Below are positions 24,922 to 36,924 of a DNA stretch of 64,000 bases, in pieces. Numbering within the stretch: the stretch's first letter is position 1; the number at the start of each line of letters is the position of its first letter. The DNA comes from Eutypella sp. D-1 (Eukaryota; Ascomycota; Sordariomycetes; Xylariales; Diatrypaceae), in the NCBI GenBank assembly GCA_023313575.1, contig JAJTTP010000009.1:558001-622000 (forward strand), read 5' to 3'. The position numbers and the translations under genes were made by a program. The notes under the pieces were generated by a model. That model searched no databases. It saw only the letters and a list, made by a program, of their open reading frames with translations, and was not told the DNA's origin.

Positions 24922-26732
24922 ATGAGGTTAAGGGGTGAACAGGAGACGGGCGAGTCGGCACGGACCAGTGGTGAGTGAGCCCCTCAGGGGCTTGGCGCCC
25001 CTCCTCCCTCCCTCTTTCTTCCAGTTCAACAAGTTGTCAAAATAAACAAAGTTGAGCATTGTCCTAAAGCTAAAATAATGATTCCTCAGGTGCAGAGCCG
25101 TCCCAAACAGGGGCTAGAGTCCACGACATAGGCGAGGGGCCCTGCGGCCCTCGTCACCCTGAAGAAGTTTCAGAACCGGTAGAGCAGGTTCAATGGCGAG
25201 ATTTACCGAATAAAGACCAACTCTTCATCATTGCGTTATGTAGGCTGTCAGCGCCTTTGTCCAACGTCTCCCTTCTCCCGTACGTCTTCTATCTCGTCAA
25301 ATCGGCGCTTAATTCTACCGAGGATGGCACAGCCGTCGACGACGATGCTGCTCGCGTGGCGGAGTACTCGGGTATACTTGTCGCGGCCTTTCCACTGGCG
25401 CAATTTGTACTCAGCTTGCCATGGGGGCGACTGTCGGACAAATATGGGAGGAGAATTTCAATTCTCGGTGGACTCACAATCTCAATCTTCGCAAACATCG
25501 GTTTTGGGCTCTCCCGTTCAATCGGTGCTCTGATGTTCTGGAGAATACTAGCTGGCCTCGGAAACGCCAACGTCGGCCTTATGAGGACAGCCACAGCAGA
25601 GACGGTTAAGGAGCGCAAATACCACACGAAGGCCTTTCTGCTCATGCCGTTGGTGTTCAAGCCTGGGATGGTTTTAACTCTAGCGATGAGTGGATATTTA
25701 GCCGAACCGGTTGTTAATATGCCATTACTATTCGGCCCAGATGGAATATTCAATACTACAGGGAACCCAGATGGCGTGAGATGGGCCACGCAATACCCAT
25801 ATGCATTGCCAGCTCTAGTTACGGCTGCCGTCCTAGGCTTCTCATTGGTCCTTGCAGTGCTTGGACTGAAAGAGACGCTCCCTGGAATGGAATCGCACGA
25901 CGACATTGGTCTCGCGGCTGGAGCTGCATTATCACGGCTCCTAAGACGTCTTCAGCCTAGTCATTCGAAGCATAGCTACATGGCGGTCCATGACAAAGAG
26001 GATACTCTACTAGATGAAGCCGATTCATACGACGAAAAGCCAGAGCCTACCGAAGTTCCAACAAAACCAGAAATTCCATTTCGCCAAGTTTGGACGAGGA
26101 ATGTGATTTGCTCATTGGTGTCATTCGGACTTCTTCCACTGCACAACTCCGCATTTATGCACATATTCCCCGTGTATCTCAGCAGTCCCCCTTCCGACAA
26201 CACTGAGGCGACACTCGTAAAGTTCAAGGGAGGCTTAGGTCTCCGGTCGACGGCGATAGGCCTCTGGCTTTCAGTATTTGGGATCTGTGGCATACTGCTC
26301 CAACTCTTCATCTATCCACGACTACAGGCACGACTAGGAACTCGGGGTCTGTTTCGAGTCGCTTTGGTCATATTCCCTATCACGTACGCCGCGGCTCCTT
26401 TCTTATCTCTGAGCACAGAGGAAAACAACATGCGATGGTTCTTTCTGGGTTTAGTGATATGTTCACAGATCATGGCGCGTACGATAGCCATCCCCAGCAC
26501 AGTCATTCTCCTAACGCAAGCAGCACCCCACAAGAAGGTGCTGGGTACCATACACGGAGGCGGAAATATGGTTGCCAGTCTTGCGCGTGCAGTGGGCCCC
26601 GCACTCGGGGGCTACATGTTTGCGATAGGGGTTGAGAATGGTATAGTTGGACTTGTCTGGTGGTTCTACTTGATGGTTATTGCTATCTGCGCTTTGACTT
26701 GGTCGTATTACATGGATACTGGCAACCCCTGA
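24922..26732 (+). CDS. MFS transporter, DHA1 drug:proton antiporter type
   Basis: Exons 24922-24970 and 25090-26732 give 563 residues. The main exon has no ATG upstream of its first helix. Taking ATG at 24922, donor GTGAGT at 24971 and acceptor CTCAG at 25089 restores an N-terminus ending PVEQVQWRDLPNKDQLFIIA, as expected for this family. The signature WGRLSDKYGRRISIL sits in the loop after helix 2, RILAGLGNANVGLMR is in helix 4, and a charged central loop at about 290-330 separates the two six-helix halves. Fungal relatives export toxic compounds or organic solutes. The substrate is unknown. It is divergent from the sugar porter and converges on the pectin lyase gene. Confidence 0.87.
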
Positions 26733-26959
26733 GCTAGGGAGTTCGTTGGGTTTAAGGGGTTTAGCACTACCAAGACATTAATTATTGTCTATTGGACCCC
26801 CGGGATAATGAAGAAGGCTTATGGATGCATTGAGGGGCGGCGCATAGAGTAAATAGTTATAAAAGCTAGGCCATATAGATACATAGTGATCCATCAAGCA
26901 AACCATAGTACTTAGTCCTGCGACGCCAGTATCCATGATCACATGGCTGTAGGTTACCG

Positions 26960-28629
26960 CTACCCAGTGAAGAGCTCGACCGCATCAAGAATGAAGTTAG
27001 GACTGAGGTATGTGTCGCCACTGCTCCCCGATATGGAGCTAATGGTGATAGTGTTCGAACCAGCGACGAGAGTTCCAGCAGGGATGCTTACGTCGTAAAC
27101 CTCGCCATTGCCACGATATGCGCCACGAGTAACGCCGCGGCTGTCAATTTTGGCGGGCGCAGACGGAGCTGGTCCTGTCCACGAGTTAACCTTGGCTTGT
27201 GGGCGAGAGCCGGCAAAGGATAGTGTCGTGGCGATGCGCAGTGTCGCAGCCCCTGGCGCGGATCCGAGGTTGAACTTGATGGTCACAGGATTGTTGACTG
27301 ATTGAAAAATTGCCATCGGGAACTGACCGACGGATGAACTGCCCACAGTGTACGTTACGGGTCCCCATTTCCCCATGCGACTGTCGGATGGATGCATCCG
27401 GAGGAACTTGTCTGCATTGAGGAAGCCTGTAGGTTGCCCGTCAAAATCTCCAATTTTCCACAGTGTGTTCCGGGACCTCTCCGTGCTGGCAATGTTGGTC
27501 GTCGTTGTTGACCCTGCTGAGACCTTGACGCCGGTAACCGTGGCTACCTTGTATTCGGTTTGGTACAGCACTTGGGTGTACGTTCCGGGCTTCATCGCGG
27601 GAGACGTGAAGGCGCCGTTAGATGATGCAATCGTCCAGTACTGGGCAGCAGAGTTGTACCAATGAACAACAATCTGGTAACTGCTAGAAACTCCCGAAGC
27701 GGTTCCCTTGACATATCCGCGCCCAGACGTGGGCACGAAGCCCTTGATATCGAGTTCTGAGAAAAACGATGTGTCGTAGCTCTTGGCCTTCGGGATGCCG
27801 GACCTTGAGAATGACATCATGTAAGGTCCATGTAAGACGTTCGTGCGCCATGCTTCCGTCTGGACATGTCCGCTATTCATATACCAGTAGAGGTTGGTAG
27901 CTGCACCTGCGTTGTTTGTTTCGATGTCTCGGAAGAAAGGTCCTCCCGATGAAGACTCGAAGTTGGACACCAAAGTGCAGACATGAATCTCATCTGAGCC
28001 ACTCCCACCGTAGACACACTGGGCGTCCCTGTCGATCCATCGCGTGCTTGAGTAGAACTTAGACCGAGTCTCGCCACTCACAACGAACACATCGGACCCT
28101 TCTACAGTCGAACTACTTCCTGTAGTAGTGGATACCTTGCCATAGGGATACTCGCTAGGTAACACTGAGGACTTCAAACGAGCGATGAAGCGTAACTCGC
28201 CGACAGACGGCTCTGCACTGATATAAGTCCCAAGGTAGATCGTGCTGTCTCCTTCCTTGACAACCATGTAATGGGTTAAAGTAGATGTTGTGCAGGTCAC
28301 CTTGACGTATTTAGAAGAGCCTATATGGGGCAGTCAGCAAAATACCTTTAAGGACATGTATGGAGCTGTAATTTACCCGTAACCTGCGTAACGCTGACAG
28401 TCGCAGAGCCAAGACCAGATGACAGGTGGGTGCCCTTCTCGCCGTCCTGGAGTTCAGTTCCGCGATACTTGATCGATGTTATGTCGCAGTTTCCCCCATT
28501 CACAGTGAAGATCAGGGGGTTATCTGAGCCAGCGTCGACGACATAATTGTTACCGGACTTGGTGAACCCGAAGGCGGCAAACGCAGAAGATGCAAGGGCA
28601 AGTAAGGACAAGTAAACCTGGAGCATCAT
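26960..28629 (-). CDS. Rhamnogalacturonan lyase, polysaccharide lyase family 4
   Basis: Exons 28377-28629 and 26960-28320 join as G|GSSKY (intron GTAAAT..ATAG) and give 537 residues. I chose the first of two adjacent ATGs; an upstream GTG-led extension is not needed. The signal peptide is [18 protein letters not shown]. The mature enzyme opens [20 protein letters not shown], typical of PL4. Then come the catalytic beta-sandwich (about 20-270), an fnIII-like middle domain with [12 protein letters not shown] (about 275-350) and a C-terminal carbohydrate-binding-like domain ending [12 protein letters not shown]. Family members cleave the rhamnose-galacturonate backbone of rhamnogalacturonan I by beta-elimination, outside the cell. 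A minus-strand GATATAAG at about 28742-28749 could be its TATA element. Confidence 0.92.
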
Positions 28630-31600
28630 CTTGGTTGATAGGGGTAGTATCACCCTTGGGTTTTCCTTCGTACAGAGGCGTAAATCAATGCCGGATTAGA
28701 TGGCTGGCGGATCGATCGCCGCCTCGAGATTCCAAGACATCTTATATCACCAAACCCCCATAGGCATCGAGCGACGCCAGCTAACCCCATACCGGATTCC
28801 GGCACAATTCTGGAAGCGAATTCCACGAAAGAGTCTGGACGACATAAGGCCTGGGAGTGAGTCGGGTGTTGATTGGGGGAATTGGGACGGGGTGAACATC
28901 GTGGAGGTAATATGCTATTTACCCCTGACGGTATTCTTGATTCGTTAGATCGGGGCATTCTTTACAAAAGCAGAAAGCGGGATTACGGCCGGGGAACCAA
29001 ATGTGACCCTAGCACAATATGTGAAATTCATTATGAGGCACTACTGGTAAGCTGTCGATCATCCACGATGATTGACGGATAAAACGGGGTTCAACGTTCT
29101 GGCCCCCCCATATATATGGTGTGCTATACGTTCGCCGGCCACTATTTCAAATGGAACTTCCCTGTTATTGTCACGGGGTAAAGGGGGACAAGGCGCTAAC
29201 GGGGGATCTAGCCCCTATCTACAGGCTATCTAAACTGGAGTATTTTCTAAGCAGGGACATTGACGCCATTGGTCTTAAGAGGGGTTAAAGTTCGACAATT
29301 ACCTATATTATCGATCTCTCTAGCAGTGAATTTCAGGCTTAAGCCCACCCTTCTGTATCACATTCCGTGATAGAGACGGAGACCAAATGATTAACCCGAG
29401 GCATAGAACAAGCCACCGTAAGTAGCAACTATTTGAGCCACCACCCGGGCAAGATGGCATAATGCAACGCTTGGAGGTTTTCCTTCGGCCTCAGGTAAGT
29501 CCAAGATCATCGATACCGTCGCCGTCACTTAACGCGAAAGGCCGTACGTCTAGTGCGGAAGTTCACATAAGTTTGCTCTGCGATGAAAAAGAATTAGGAG
29601 CATCGCCTAGGATAGGCTATTGGATTCGGCGCTTGCTCCAAGTATAAGGCCTTAAGGGATACCCATCATAAAATTTTAGATTCATACATTGGTCACTCTA
29701 ATACTATGGTATACACCTTTCTCCGCCTATAGACCGAGTCGCACTTCCCTTACATACACATCCGCCTTCTTAACCCGAGTGCTTTTAGGCTTCTAGCAAG
29801 GCGGCGACCATAAAGGCTTAGGAGACTTGATGAATGCTAAAGCAAGATGCCTAAGTAATCCGAGTGTTCGGTCCCACTGAAGGATACCTCCTCTTTAAGA
29901 CTCCATATAGCCCCTGTTAGCTTTCCCGTCCCGCTTGTATATGTCAGTGTATACTAGCTCAATTACTGCTGTATCGCGAACAGTTGAGCCCCAATTAGTA
30001 AACGAGTATTTCTTAAGCAGAGGTTCAGGGATAGACCCACATCAGGGGATGGTAGGCACATATGTGGAGTTGCTTTCAGCTGTGGTAGTGATGGTCTTCA
30101 GCATGACATAATCGCTATCCTCCTTGGATGCAGCCTCCGAATCTTGAACAGTTAAACGCGATATGATACAACTTGATCAATTTGGATCATTCAAATATGC
30201 GCGCCAAACTAACACCGCTCTCTGAGGTACATAGTGGGCTGTCACTTAAGGGGCGTAGTACTTGAGTGATGCGTAGGCATTGAGACTGGATATGAGCCTT
30301 TATCCGATGGATCCTATCGCTGGATGTGCAGCAGTAGCTTTCACTCATGCACATCGCTATCCACCGGTCTTTATGGTATGGAGCGCGTCCACTCGTTGTA
30401 TCGGATGAATGTGGCATGTACCACTACACTGCACTCGCGTAACATAAAGCAAGGGTTCGGAGGTGTTCGGATATATCCCACTCATAGACCTGGAGATGCA
30501 ACGTTTCTCGCCATTGGTGCAGACGTCAAGGTCCTCCACCCTGTGTATTGACGACAGCTACGTTCTGAAGTCCTGGAGATGGGTGTTGATACTACCGATC
30601 CCGATTCTCTCCTGAACCCCAAGGTCTTGCAGAATAGACTGTCAGGACGTGGTTAAGACAGTTCCGTGATTGGGATGTTATGGTTCCGGAGCATCAATAA
30701 CAATAGATATAACGATTCAAATGTATCCGATATTCATCATTGGCCGTATTGCACGCCGGGACACCACGCTGCCAACTAGTCAACGCCTAAACCGGTACGC
30801 CCTACTATTTATTCCTAAGCGCTGTAGAGTGAAAGTGAATCCCCATGCGCTACACCAGGATCTGCACGTTTTCGACGTCGACGTCGAGGTCTTCAAGCGC
30901 CAACCCGACTTAGTGGGAACTCATAAGGTTTGGCGAGGGATAGCAGAGCATGTCTAGGACGCCAGAAGAGCCTCGTTGGGAAGGCGTATGTGCTTGCGAG
31001 GGCGGCGACCTAAGTCATGGTGTCAGAGAGTGCAGACGACGAACACTAGACGGGCCAGATAGGATTGACGTACAAAAAGTGCGAACGGGTGCAAGGTTAC
31101 CTTACATAAGTGACAACCGATGGATTGGTACTAGATTCGTAAAATTCGAATGTGTTTCTCCTAACAATACACATATTTTGACATCAGGATCGACCGAAGA
31201 TGGCGTCGCGTTGTTTGAGAAACTTCGACAGAGCCAGTGCTGGGCATAGGTGAGTTTAGCATAAGGAGCACTTCATCCAGTAGTAGGCCGCCCCTGTTAT
31301 TGGCCCATATGTACACAACTAGTTGCGGCGTCGGTATAAGGAGGATAGTGGCGGTGTTCATAGTAGATATTATTACGCCCTTAAACAATCACCATCCTCC
31401 GGCCCATGCCAATTCCCTTTGCAACATCTCTCACCTACAGCCATACATAACTGTCGTGAGCCTTGTTATAGTGTGCTATGTAACCAAACCCATTCAAGGA
31501 GGTTGCAGTGGAAGTTGAAACGGCATCTGCGTTGGGCCCAGCCAATCGTATGAGCTGGAACCGTCGGTAAATGCCCACTTCCCTCTTTATAGATTGATAC

Positions 31601-31981
31601 TTGGATCAGGGGAAGAAATGCTAGAGACCTGCCTGTTCAGGCTTTCCTCGGGCTTATTATTGGCTAGACTAGCTGAGTGATAAGCAGCCGAGACTATATT
31701 TAGCGTCATGATCGCGACGGCGTAGCGATCATGGTCATACCTTAAAATTGTAAGCTTACTTACCTACCCGTACTGGGCAGTTGGGAACTGGAGAGATGAG
31801 TTTTTCAACCCCTTTGACGCCAAAGTTAAGATGTGATGGCGCCAGGCTCATGCCTGCTCCATGTACTCCCGTCGTATAAAAGAAGGACGATTGCACTGTA
31901 GATCCCCCTTTATCATCACTCCCTCTAGACTAGCGACCACTCAAACCCGCAAGTACGAGTAATCGAGCAGATAACGAAACA
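28630..31981. other. Gene-free stretch, possibly with coding relics
   Basis: No intact gene seen. On the minus strand around 30190-30950, short coding-looking pieces such as EDLDVCTNGEKRC and ILQDLGVQERIGIGS occur in different frames broken by stops. They suggest a dead gene, but I cannot name the family. The rest shows nothing. The final 110 bp hold the mutanase promoter. Confidence 0.4.
31875..31882 (+). promoter_or_regulatory. TATA box of the mutanase gene
   Basis: TATAAAAG lies about 107 bp before the start codon, followed by a C/T-rich leader. This is a good match to a fungal core promoter. Confidence 0.65.
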
Positions 31982-33741
31982 ATGATCTCGAGATTTTCCA
32001 CAGCGGCGCTACCGCTCCTGGCCGCCAGCCTCCTGGCGGGCCGCGCAGCCGCGGCGCCGACGACGACGACGAAATCAGCCCGCCAGGACGCCGGGGGCGA
32101 GCGTCTCGTTTTCGCGCACTACATGGTGGGGATAACGGACGGACAGACGGCAGAGAAGTGGGCCGCGGACGTGGCGGAGGCGCAGGCGGCGGGAATCGAC
32201 GGGTTCGCACTCAACGCCGGCGGGCAGGACACATACAACGACGTCCAGCTGCCGCTGGCGTACGCGGCGGCCGAGGGGGCTCCGGGGGGACAGCCCTTCC
32301 GCGCCTTCATCTCCTTCGATCAGGCCGCTAGCACCTGGTCCGTAGACCAGATCGTCGCCCGCGTCACCCAGTTCGCCGACAGCCCCGCCCAGTTCAAGAT
32401 TGACGGCCGCCCTGTCGTTTCGACCTTCGAGGGGCCCGACTGGGCCGACAACTGGGCCTCGGTGAGAGATCAGACCGGCGGCGTTCACCTCATTCCCGAC
32501 TGGTCGTCGCTGGGGCCCCAGGGCGTTGGGCAGAAGCTTGATATTATTGACGGTGCCTGTAAGTGGTCCCACTCCGCCGAAACTTTCACTCATCTACCTT
32601 TATCACGAGGACTTTTAGGTAGCCGACTGACACTGTGAAAAACTTCTAGTCAACTGGGGAGCGTGGCCCAATGCGAACTCGGACAAGATGACGTCGGATA
32701 CAGATAAGCAGTATCAGGAGGTCCTCGGCGACAAGTCGTACATGATGGGCGTTAGCCCCTACTTCTACACCAATATTCGTAAGGCCCAAGAACACACTCC
32801 ATTATGGGACACCCGTGACGCCGTCGATCTGGCTAACTAGGATACCAGACGGTGATGGTTGGTCCAAGAACTGGTACTCCTCGAGCGACTCGCTCTGGTT
32901 CGACCGCTGGAAGCAGGTGCTCGAAGTGCTGCCCGACTACGTGCAAATCATCACCTGTAAGAATTCTCTCGAGAACTAGGAAAAGGGGGGAGAAAAGGGG
33001 GAGAAACGGGGTGGGAGCGGGAAAAGACTGCTGACAAATGGCACCTCTACTTCTAGGGAATGACTACGGAGAATCCAGCTACATTAACGCGCCGACGCCC
33101 GCGCAGATCTTCCCCGGCGCCGAGATCTACGTGGACGGCTTCGACCACACCGCCTTCCAGTTCGTGCTGCCGTACTTCATCGCCGCCTACAAGGCCGGTA
33201 GCACTGACGTGCCCGTTCCTACCGAGGGCGCCGTGGCATGGTACCGGACGACGCCGAAGTCGGTCTGCAGCGATGGCGGTAAGTATAATCAAGCCCTTTT
33301 GACAGCAGACCCACCTGTCCCATATCTGATATTTGCAACGCGGCTAACGAATGGCGTTCACCACACAGGCACGGTTTGGGGCCAGGACGGCAACCAGTCT
33401 GCCGCTCTCGGGACCCGGGATGTGGTGTCGATCATCGCGCTGTCGAGCGCGGCCACCGACATCACGGTCAACATCGGCGACAGCAGCGAGACCGTGAGCC
33501 CCCTAGACTCCGTGGGTTCGGCCTACTACTACGAGGTGTCGTTCGAGGGTAAGACCGGTCCGGTTACGGTGTCGATGGGCGACAAACAGGTCACCGGTCC
33601 CGAGATCTCGGATGCCTGCCCTGAGGCTGGTCGTGTAAGTAATTGCCAGTGGCAGGGGAAAGCATGCAGAACAACAGATTCATGGTTCGTGTTGCTAACT
33701 CGGAACAGGTCAACTTCAACGCAGTCGCTATCCAGCTATAA
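31982..33741 (+). CDS. GH71 alpha-1,3-glucanase (mutanase)
   Basis: Six exons, 31982-32558, 32650-32778, 32849-32956, 33057-33278, 33369-33634 and 33709-33741, give 444 residues with phase kept at each junction. The signal peptide runs to about residue 24 (LLAASLLAGRAAAAP). GH71 marks follow: VFAHYMVGITDGQTAEKWA, GIDGFALNAGG, STFEGPDW, then after splicing FNWGAWP, SYMMGVSPYFYTN, QIITWNDYGESSYI and YVDGFDHTAFQF. The GTVWGQDGNQ region and a beta domain end the protein. There is no C-terminal CBM24-type module, so this is a single-domain form. The last exon has only 33 bases. It is likely secreted to hydrolyse fungal or bacterial alpha-1,3-glucan. The third-exon acceptor has an alternative 8 bases upstream, which breaks the frame. 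Confidence 0.9.
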
Positions 33742-33908
33742 GCTATTGGCGGAAGTTTGCTCAGCGCTAGGCCAACAGTGATGGTCTGTACCACCGGAAA
33801 GCTACTGGTTCCTTCGATTTTTCCTTGTATATACTTCTTTTAATGCATGAGTGCACTTTGTATGTGATGAATATATGGGTATCTTTTGGTTTCGTCTATT
33901 TGTCTTAT

Positions 33909-35069
33909 CTAGTCTGGCTTTTTGATGCTGGTCTGGAACTTCCCTGCCCACTCGGTAAACTCGTCCGTCTGGGCCTCCCAGGGCTTCATCAACATCTCTG
34001 CCACGGCGAATGCGTCGAAGAAGCAGGAGTCCATCTCCTTATCTATGGAGTCTCGATCCAGGTTATAGAAAGCGTAGGCGACTTCCCCAAAGCGGTGCGG
34101 TAATCCTTTGAGGATCGGGAACACCTCGTCGAGCCGTCGCGTCACCGTAGAGTCTGCCGGAGCAGGGAGGTGTGGTAGGGTCTTTATACGTCGCTTGGAT
34201 ATGGCGGAATAGAGTAATGTCGTAAGTCGTAGCCTCTTCAGACATGAGTCGAGCCGCTCCCTAATCTTGTCGGGGTCGTCGCGAGGAATATGTGATGTGC
34301 TCATGAAATCGTCCAGCATTTCCTGAGTCGAGATGTGTGTGTTCTGTATTTGGTTCGTGACATCGTTGATATCATTGCCAGCGCCAGAACCCTCCTCGTT
34401 ATCATCTCCTTCTTCCTCGCCCTCTTCCTCGCTCCACTCTTTTAACTCCTCCAATACATCCTTGAGTGTATCTCTGTATTCCTCCACCTTCTTAGCAAGT
34501 AGCCCTGCGATCCCCAGCTTCTTCAGCGATATGACGTCGTCGCAGGCGGACCAGACGACGCCGGTGGAGGCGAGGCTGCCCTTGCCGCCGTCCTTGCGCT
34601 CGTCGCGCAGGACCTTGCCGTCGCGCGGTACAGCGTTAATCAAGCCCCTCAGCTCGTGCAGCACGCGGTAACAGCGGTACGCAAGTTCCTGACGGGCAAC
34701 CTTGGTGTACCTCTCGGCGTCGCATATCTCCACGGCAGTGGCAATAGCCGGTATAGGCCCCGCCGTCAGTTCACGCAAGACCCCGGAGATGGCGGAGGGT
34801 GTGAAGGGCTCATTGATAATAAGTAAGGAGAGTTTAGTGGCGTGCGCCCTGATCAGGCTAGCAGAATCGTGAGCGAGAGCAAGAGGATCGACATCTTGGT
34901 TGGCGGGGGAGGGGGAGGGGCCCGAGGAGATGATGCTAGTGATGGGAGTAGGGTCAGTAGGCTTGTCATTATCTCTTGATATGGCAAATATGAGTGTCTC
35001 AAGTTGAGTAAGAAGACTGGTTGTGCTCTGTACAAGTGCCGCGAGGGCTTCGAGAGAGGTTGCTGACAT
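33909..35069 (-). CDS. Cyclin-D1-binding protein 1-like (Grap2/cyclin-D-interacting) protein
   Basis: Intact single exon of 386 residues from ATG at 35069. The N-terminal half is helical (SLEALAALVQSTTSLLTQLE), with CYRVLHELRGLINAV and VWSACDDVISLKKLG, the pattern of the four-helix CCNDBP1/GCIP family. A strongly acidic stretch (EEEGEEEGDDNEEG, about 220-235) splits it from the C-terminal helices, which include TLLYSAISKRRIKTLP and DSCFFDAFAVAEML. Metazoan members bind cyclin D; the fungal role is unknown. It ends 167 bp from the mutanase gene in convergent orientation. The promoter side carries TTTAGGTAGGT at 35120-35130. Confidence 0.75.
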   Translation of the reverse strand: MSATSLEALAALVQSTTSLLTQLETLIFAISRDNDKPTDPTPITSIISSGPSPSPANQDVDPLALAHDSASLIRAHATKLSLLIINEPFTPSAISGVLRELTAGPIPAIATAVEICDAERYTKVARQELAYRCYRVLHELRGLINAVPRDGKVLRDERKDGGKGSLASTGVVWSACDDVISLKKLGIAGLLAKKVEEYRDTLKDVLEELKEWSEEEGEEEGDDNEEGSGAGNDINDVTNQIQNTHISTQEMLDDFMSTSHIPRDDPDKIRERLDSCLKRLRLTTLLYSAISKRRIKTLPHLPAPADSTVTRRLDEVFPILKGLPHRFGEVAYAFYNLDRDSIDKEMDSCFFDAFAVAEMLMKPWEAQTDEFTEWAGKFQTSIKKPD

Positions 35070-35615
35070 ATTCGCTGGTATTATTCGCTGATATTGTCTT
35101 GCATTGTTGAGGTGGGATATTTAGGTAGGTGGGAGAAATTAGTGAGAAAATGGAGATGCCCAGAATGTTTTTACCTTCCACTACGGAGAGTACCTAAGCA
35201 CCTTCTAATTTTAGGCCTTCATAGTGGGCGAGTTAGGTACTTACTCAGTAGCTGTCGCGTGGCAGCTCTCTTCAATTTGCACAGCTGGCCGCCAGCTGAT
35301 TCTATTTGAGGTGTACGTTTTCTAAGGGTGATTAGGTACAAACAGTTATCGCAATACCTTCAAACCCGTATTCAAATAGGAGAACATTCCCTTGACTGGT
35401 CTGTACAGAAGAGGCACGATCAGTTATAGAACAGATTTCTTCAATTTTGGCCGTGATACTTCGTTAGATCCCAAAATCACTCCATGTCTGATGATGTATT
35501 TTATGGTACACTCTGAAAACTTTCACCAACACCTTTGAATGGAGGTAACAAAACCAACCTGCAAACCAGGTATATCGAAGAAGCTGGTGTTGATTATACG
35601 AGAGCTATTTCCATA
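35070..35615. other. Intergenic, nothing coding
   Basis: Upstream region of the cyclin-D-binding-like gene and 3' flank of the membrane-protein gene. Several GGTAGGT/GTTAGGTAC strings are present; otherwise nothing is seen. Confidence 0.5.
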
Positions 35616-36368
35616 CTATGATTCATAGCCCAACCATGACGTTATATAATTCAGCATATCGATTCCTCGAGGCGTCATTTGTCGCAAGCAGAACACGGGA
35701 AAATGCAGCAGGGCTAACCACCACACCCCCTTCAAGCTCGTGGTCCTCAAGACCTCCCTCAGGCCGCCGTCCCACAACTCGGCGCCCGCATTGGGCTCCA
35801 CCCACTTGAAATAAGTCAGCGCCCACATTGGCGGGGTGGCCAGCGCCGCGGACCCGGGACACGTGAAGGCGAGCAGCGCCGTGAGGACCAGCAGCAGGAT
35901 TCCCTGGCGCCGCTTCTGCAGATTGTTTCCCACCTCCCGCCGGTTCAGACACCGGCTGGCCCGCGTCGTGAGCTCCCAGCGCAGCAGTTGCAGGACGAAG
36001 AGGTCGGCGGCGTAGTTCGCGAGCCCCAGCGCCGCGCCGCACAGCGCCGCCGTCACCCGACACCGCGACCCCAGAGTCGGCCATGCGTGCCTCACGAGCG
36101 TCGCCGTTGCCTTGACCATGTAAAATGCGAAAAGCGCTAGCGAGACCCGCACATTGGCCACTGCTTCCTCGCGCTTCCTCTCTCTGTACGCCGTTGTCGC
36201 GTTCTGCGCCGGTATAAAGCCCCTTCGCCTTGGTAGTGTTATGTGTGTGGTCTCGTGCAGCTTTGGCTCCCGATGGTGGAATACGCCCTTGTTAAGTTCG
36301 ATGGTTGATCTGGTCCAGGAGGGTATCGCCGGGTTCGAGGCGCTGAAGATTTCTAAATATGGTGGCAT
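35616..36368 (-). CDS. Membrane protein of unknown function, about four helices
   Basis: The open frame gives 250 residues from the first in-frame ATG at 36368 (MPPYLEIFSASNP). The same frame stays open for about 30 codons upstream without an ATG, so an upstream exon is possible. Hydrophobic segments lie near residues 78-95 (SLALFAFYMVKATATLV), 107-130 (ALCGAALGLANYAADLFVL), 152-172 (ILLLVLTALLAF) and 215-232 (WWLALLHFPVFCL). Loops are Arg-rich. The GC-rich codon pattern supports coding. I recognise no family. Confidence 0.6.
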   Translation of the reverse strand: MPPYLEIFSASNPAIPSWTRSTIELNKGVFHHREPKLHETTHITLPRRRGFIPAQNATTAYRERKREEAVANVRVSLALFAFYMVKATATLVRHAWPTLGSRCRVTAALCGAALGLANYAADLFVLQLLRWELTTRASRCLNRREVGNNLQKRRQGILLLVLTALLAFTCPGSAALATPPMWALTYFKWVEPNAGAELWDGGLREVLRTTSLKGVWWLALLHFPVFCLRQMTPRGIDMLNYITSWLGYES

Positions 36369-36924
36369 GTTGTTTAGAGGCGTGAAGGGGTTCAACGCGA
36401 CGGTGGTGTCCAGCAACGTTAGATCATAGGTAATAGGTATGTGTACAGGTCAGATTCGCAGCATCACCCCAAAACTCAGATAGAGTCCCATCTCATCTTT
36501 ATATATACTCAGACTTTAAGGTTACGTTGTGCGTACGTATTCGGTTCCGGGATCTTGTTCGCAAACCTTGATGCCGCAGGTTGAAGCAGCCAGAAACCCT
36601 AACTGTAGTGCTAAGATAGGCTTTAAGTTACCACTTAGGCGGGGACTCTCAATACGACCATACCTTCAACATTACAATACGATATATAGTAGCTATGAAG
36701 ATTCCCAAGCGCAATGTCGATGAACAGGTGGTAAGCAATACCCAGCTCAGCGTATACGATCATTTCCCCTGTCCCTTTTTACATGAATACCTCTTATTAT
36801 GTACATCCCTGAGTCTCTGTTGTCGTCTTCGATGGCAAGATGCGCTTTACTCGTAAAGGCCAAATTTGAAATTCGTTCCGTGGCCTTTTTGCCACGTGCT
36901 TGATATATTGCCAATATTCATCGG
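36369..36924. other. Intergenic, nothing seen
   Basis: Lies between two genes that both read on the minus strand. It holds the upstream region of the membrane-protein gene and the 3' flank of the 875-residue gene. Confidence 0.5.

Noticed and set aside
17503..33741. Secondary-metabolite gene cluster hypothesis
   Set aside because: An MBOAT protein and two MFS transporters are present but there is no core synthase or pathway regulator in the window.
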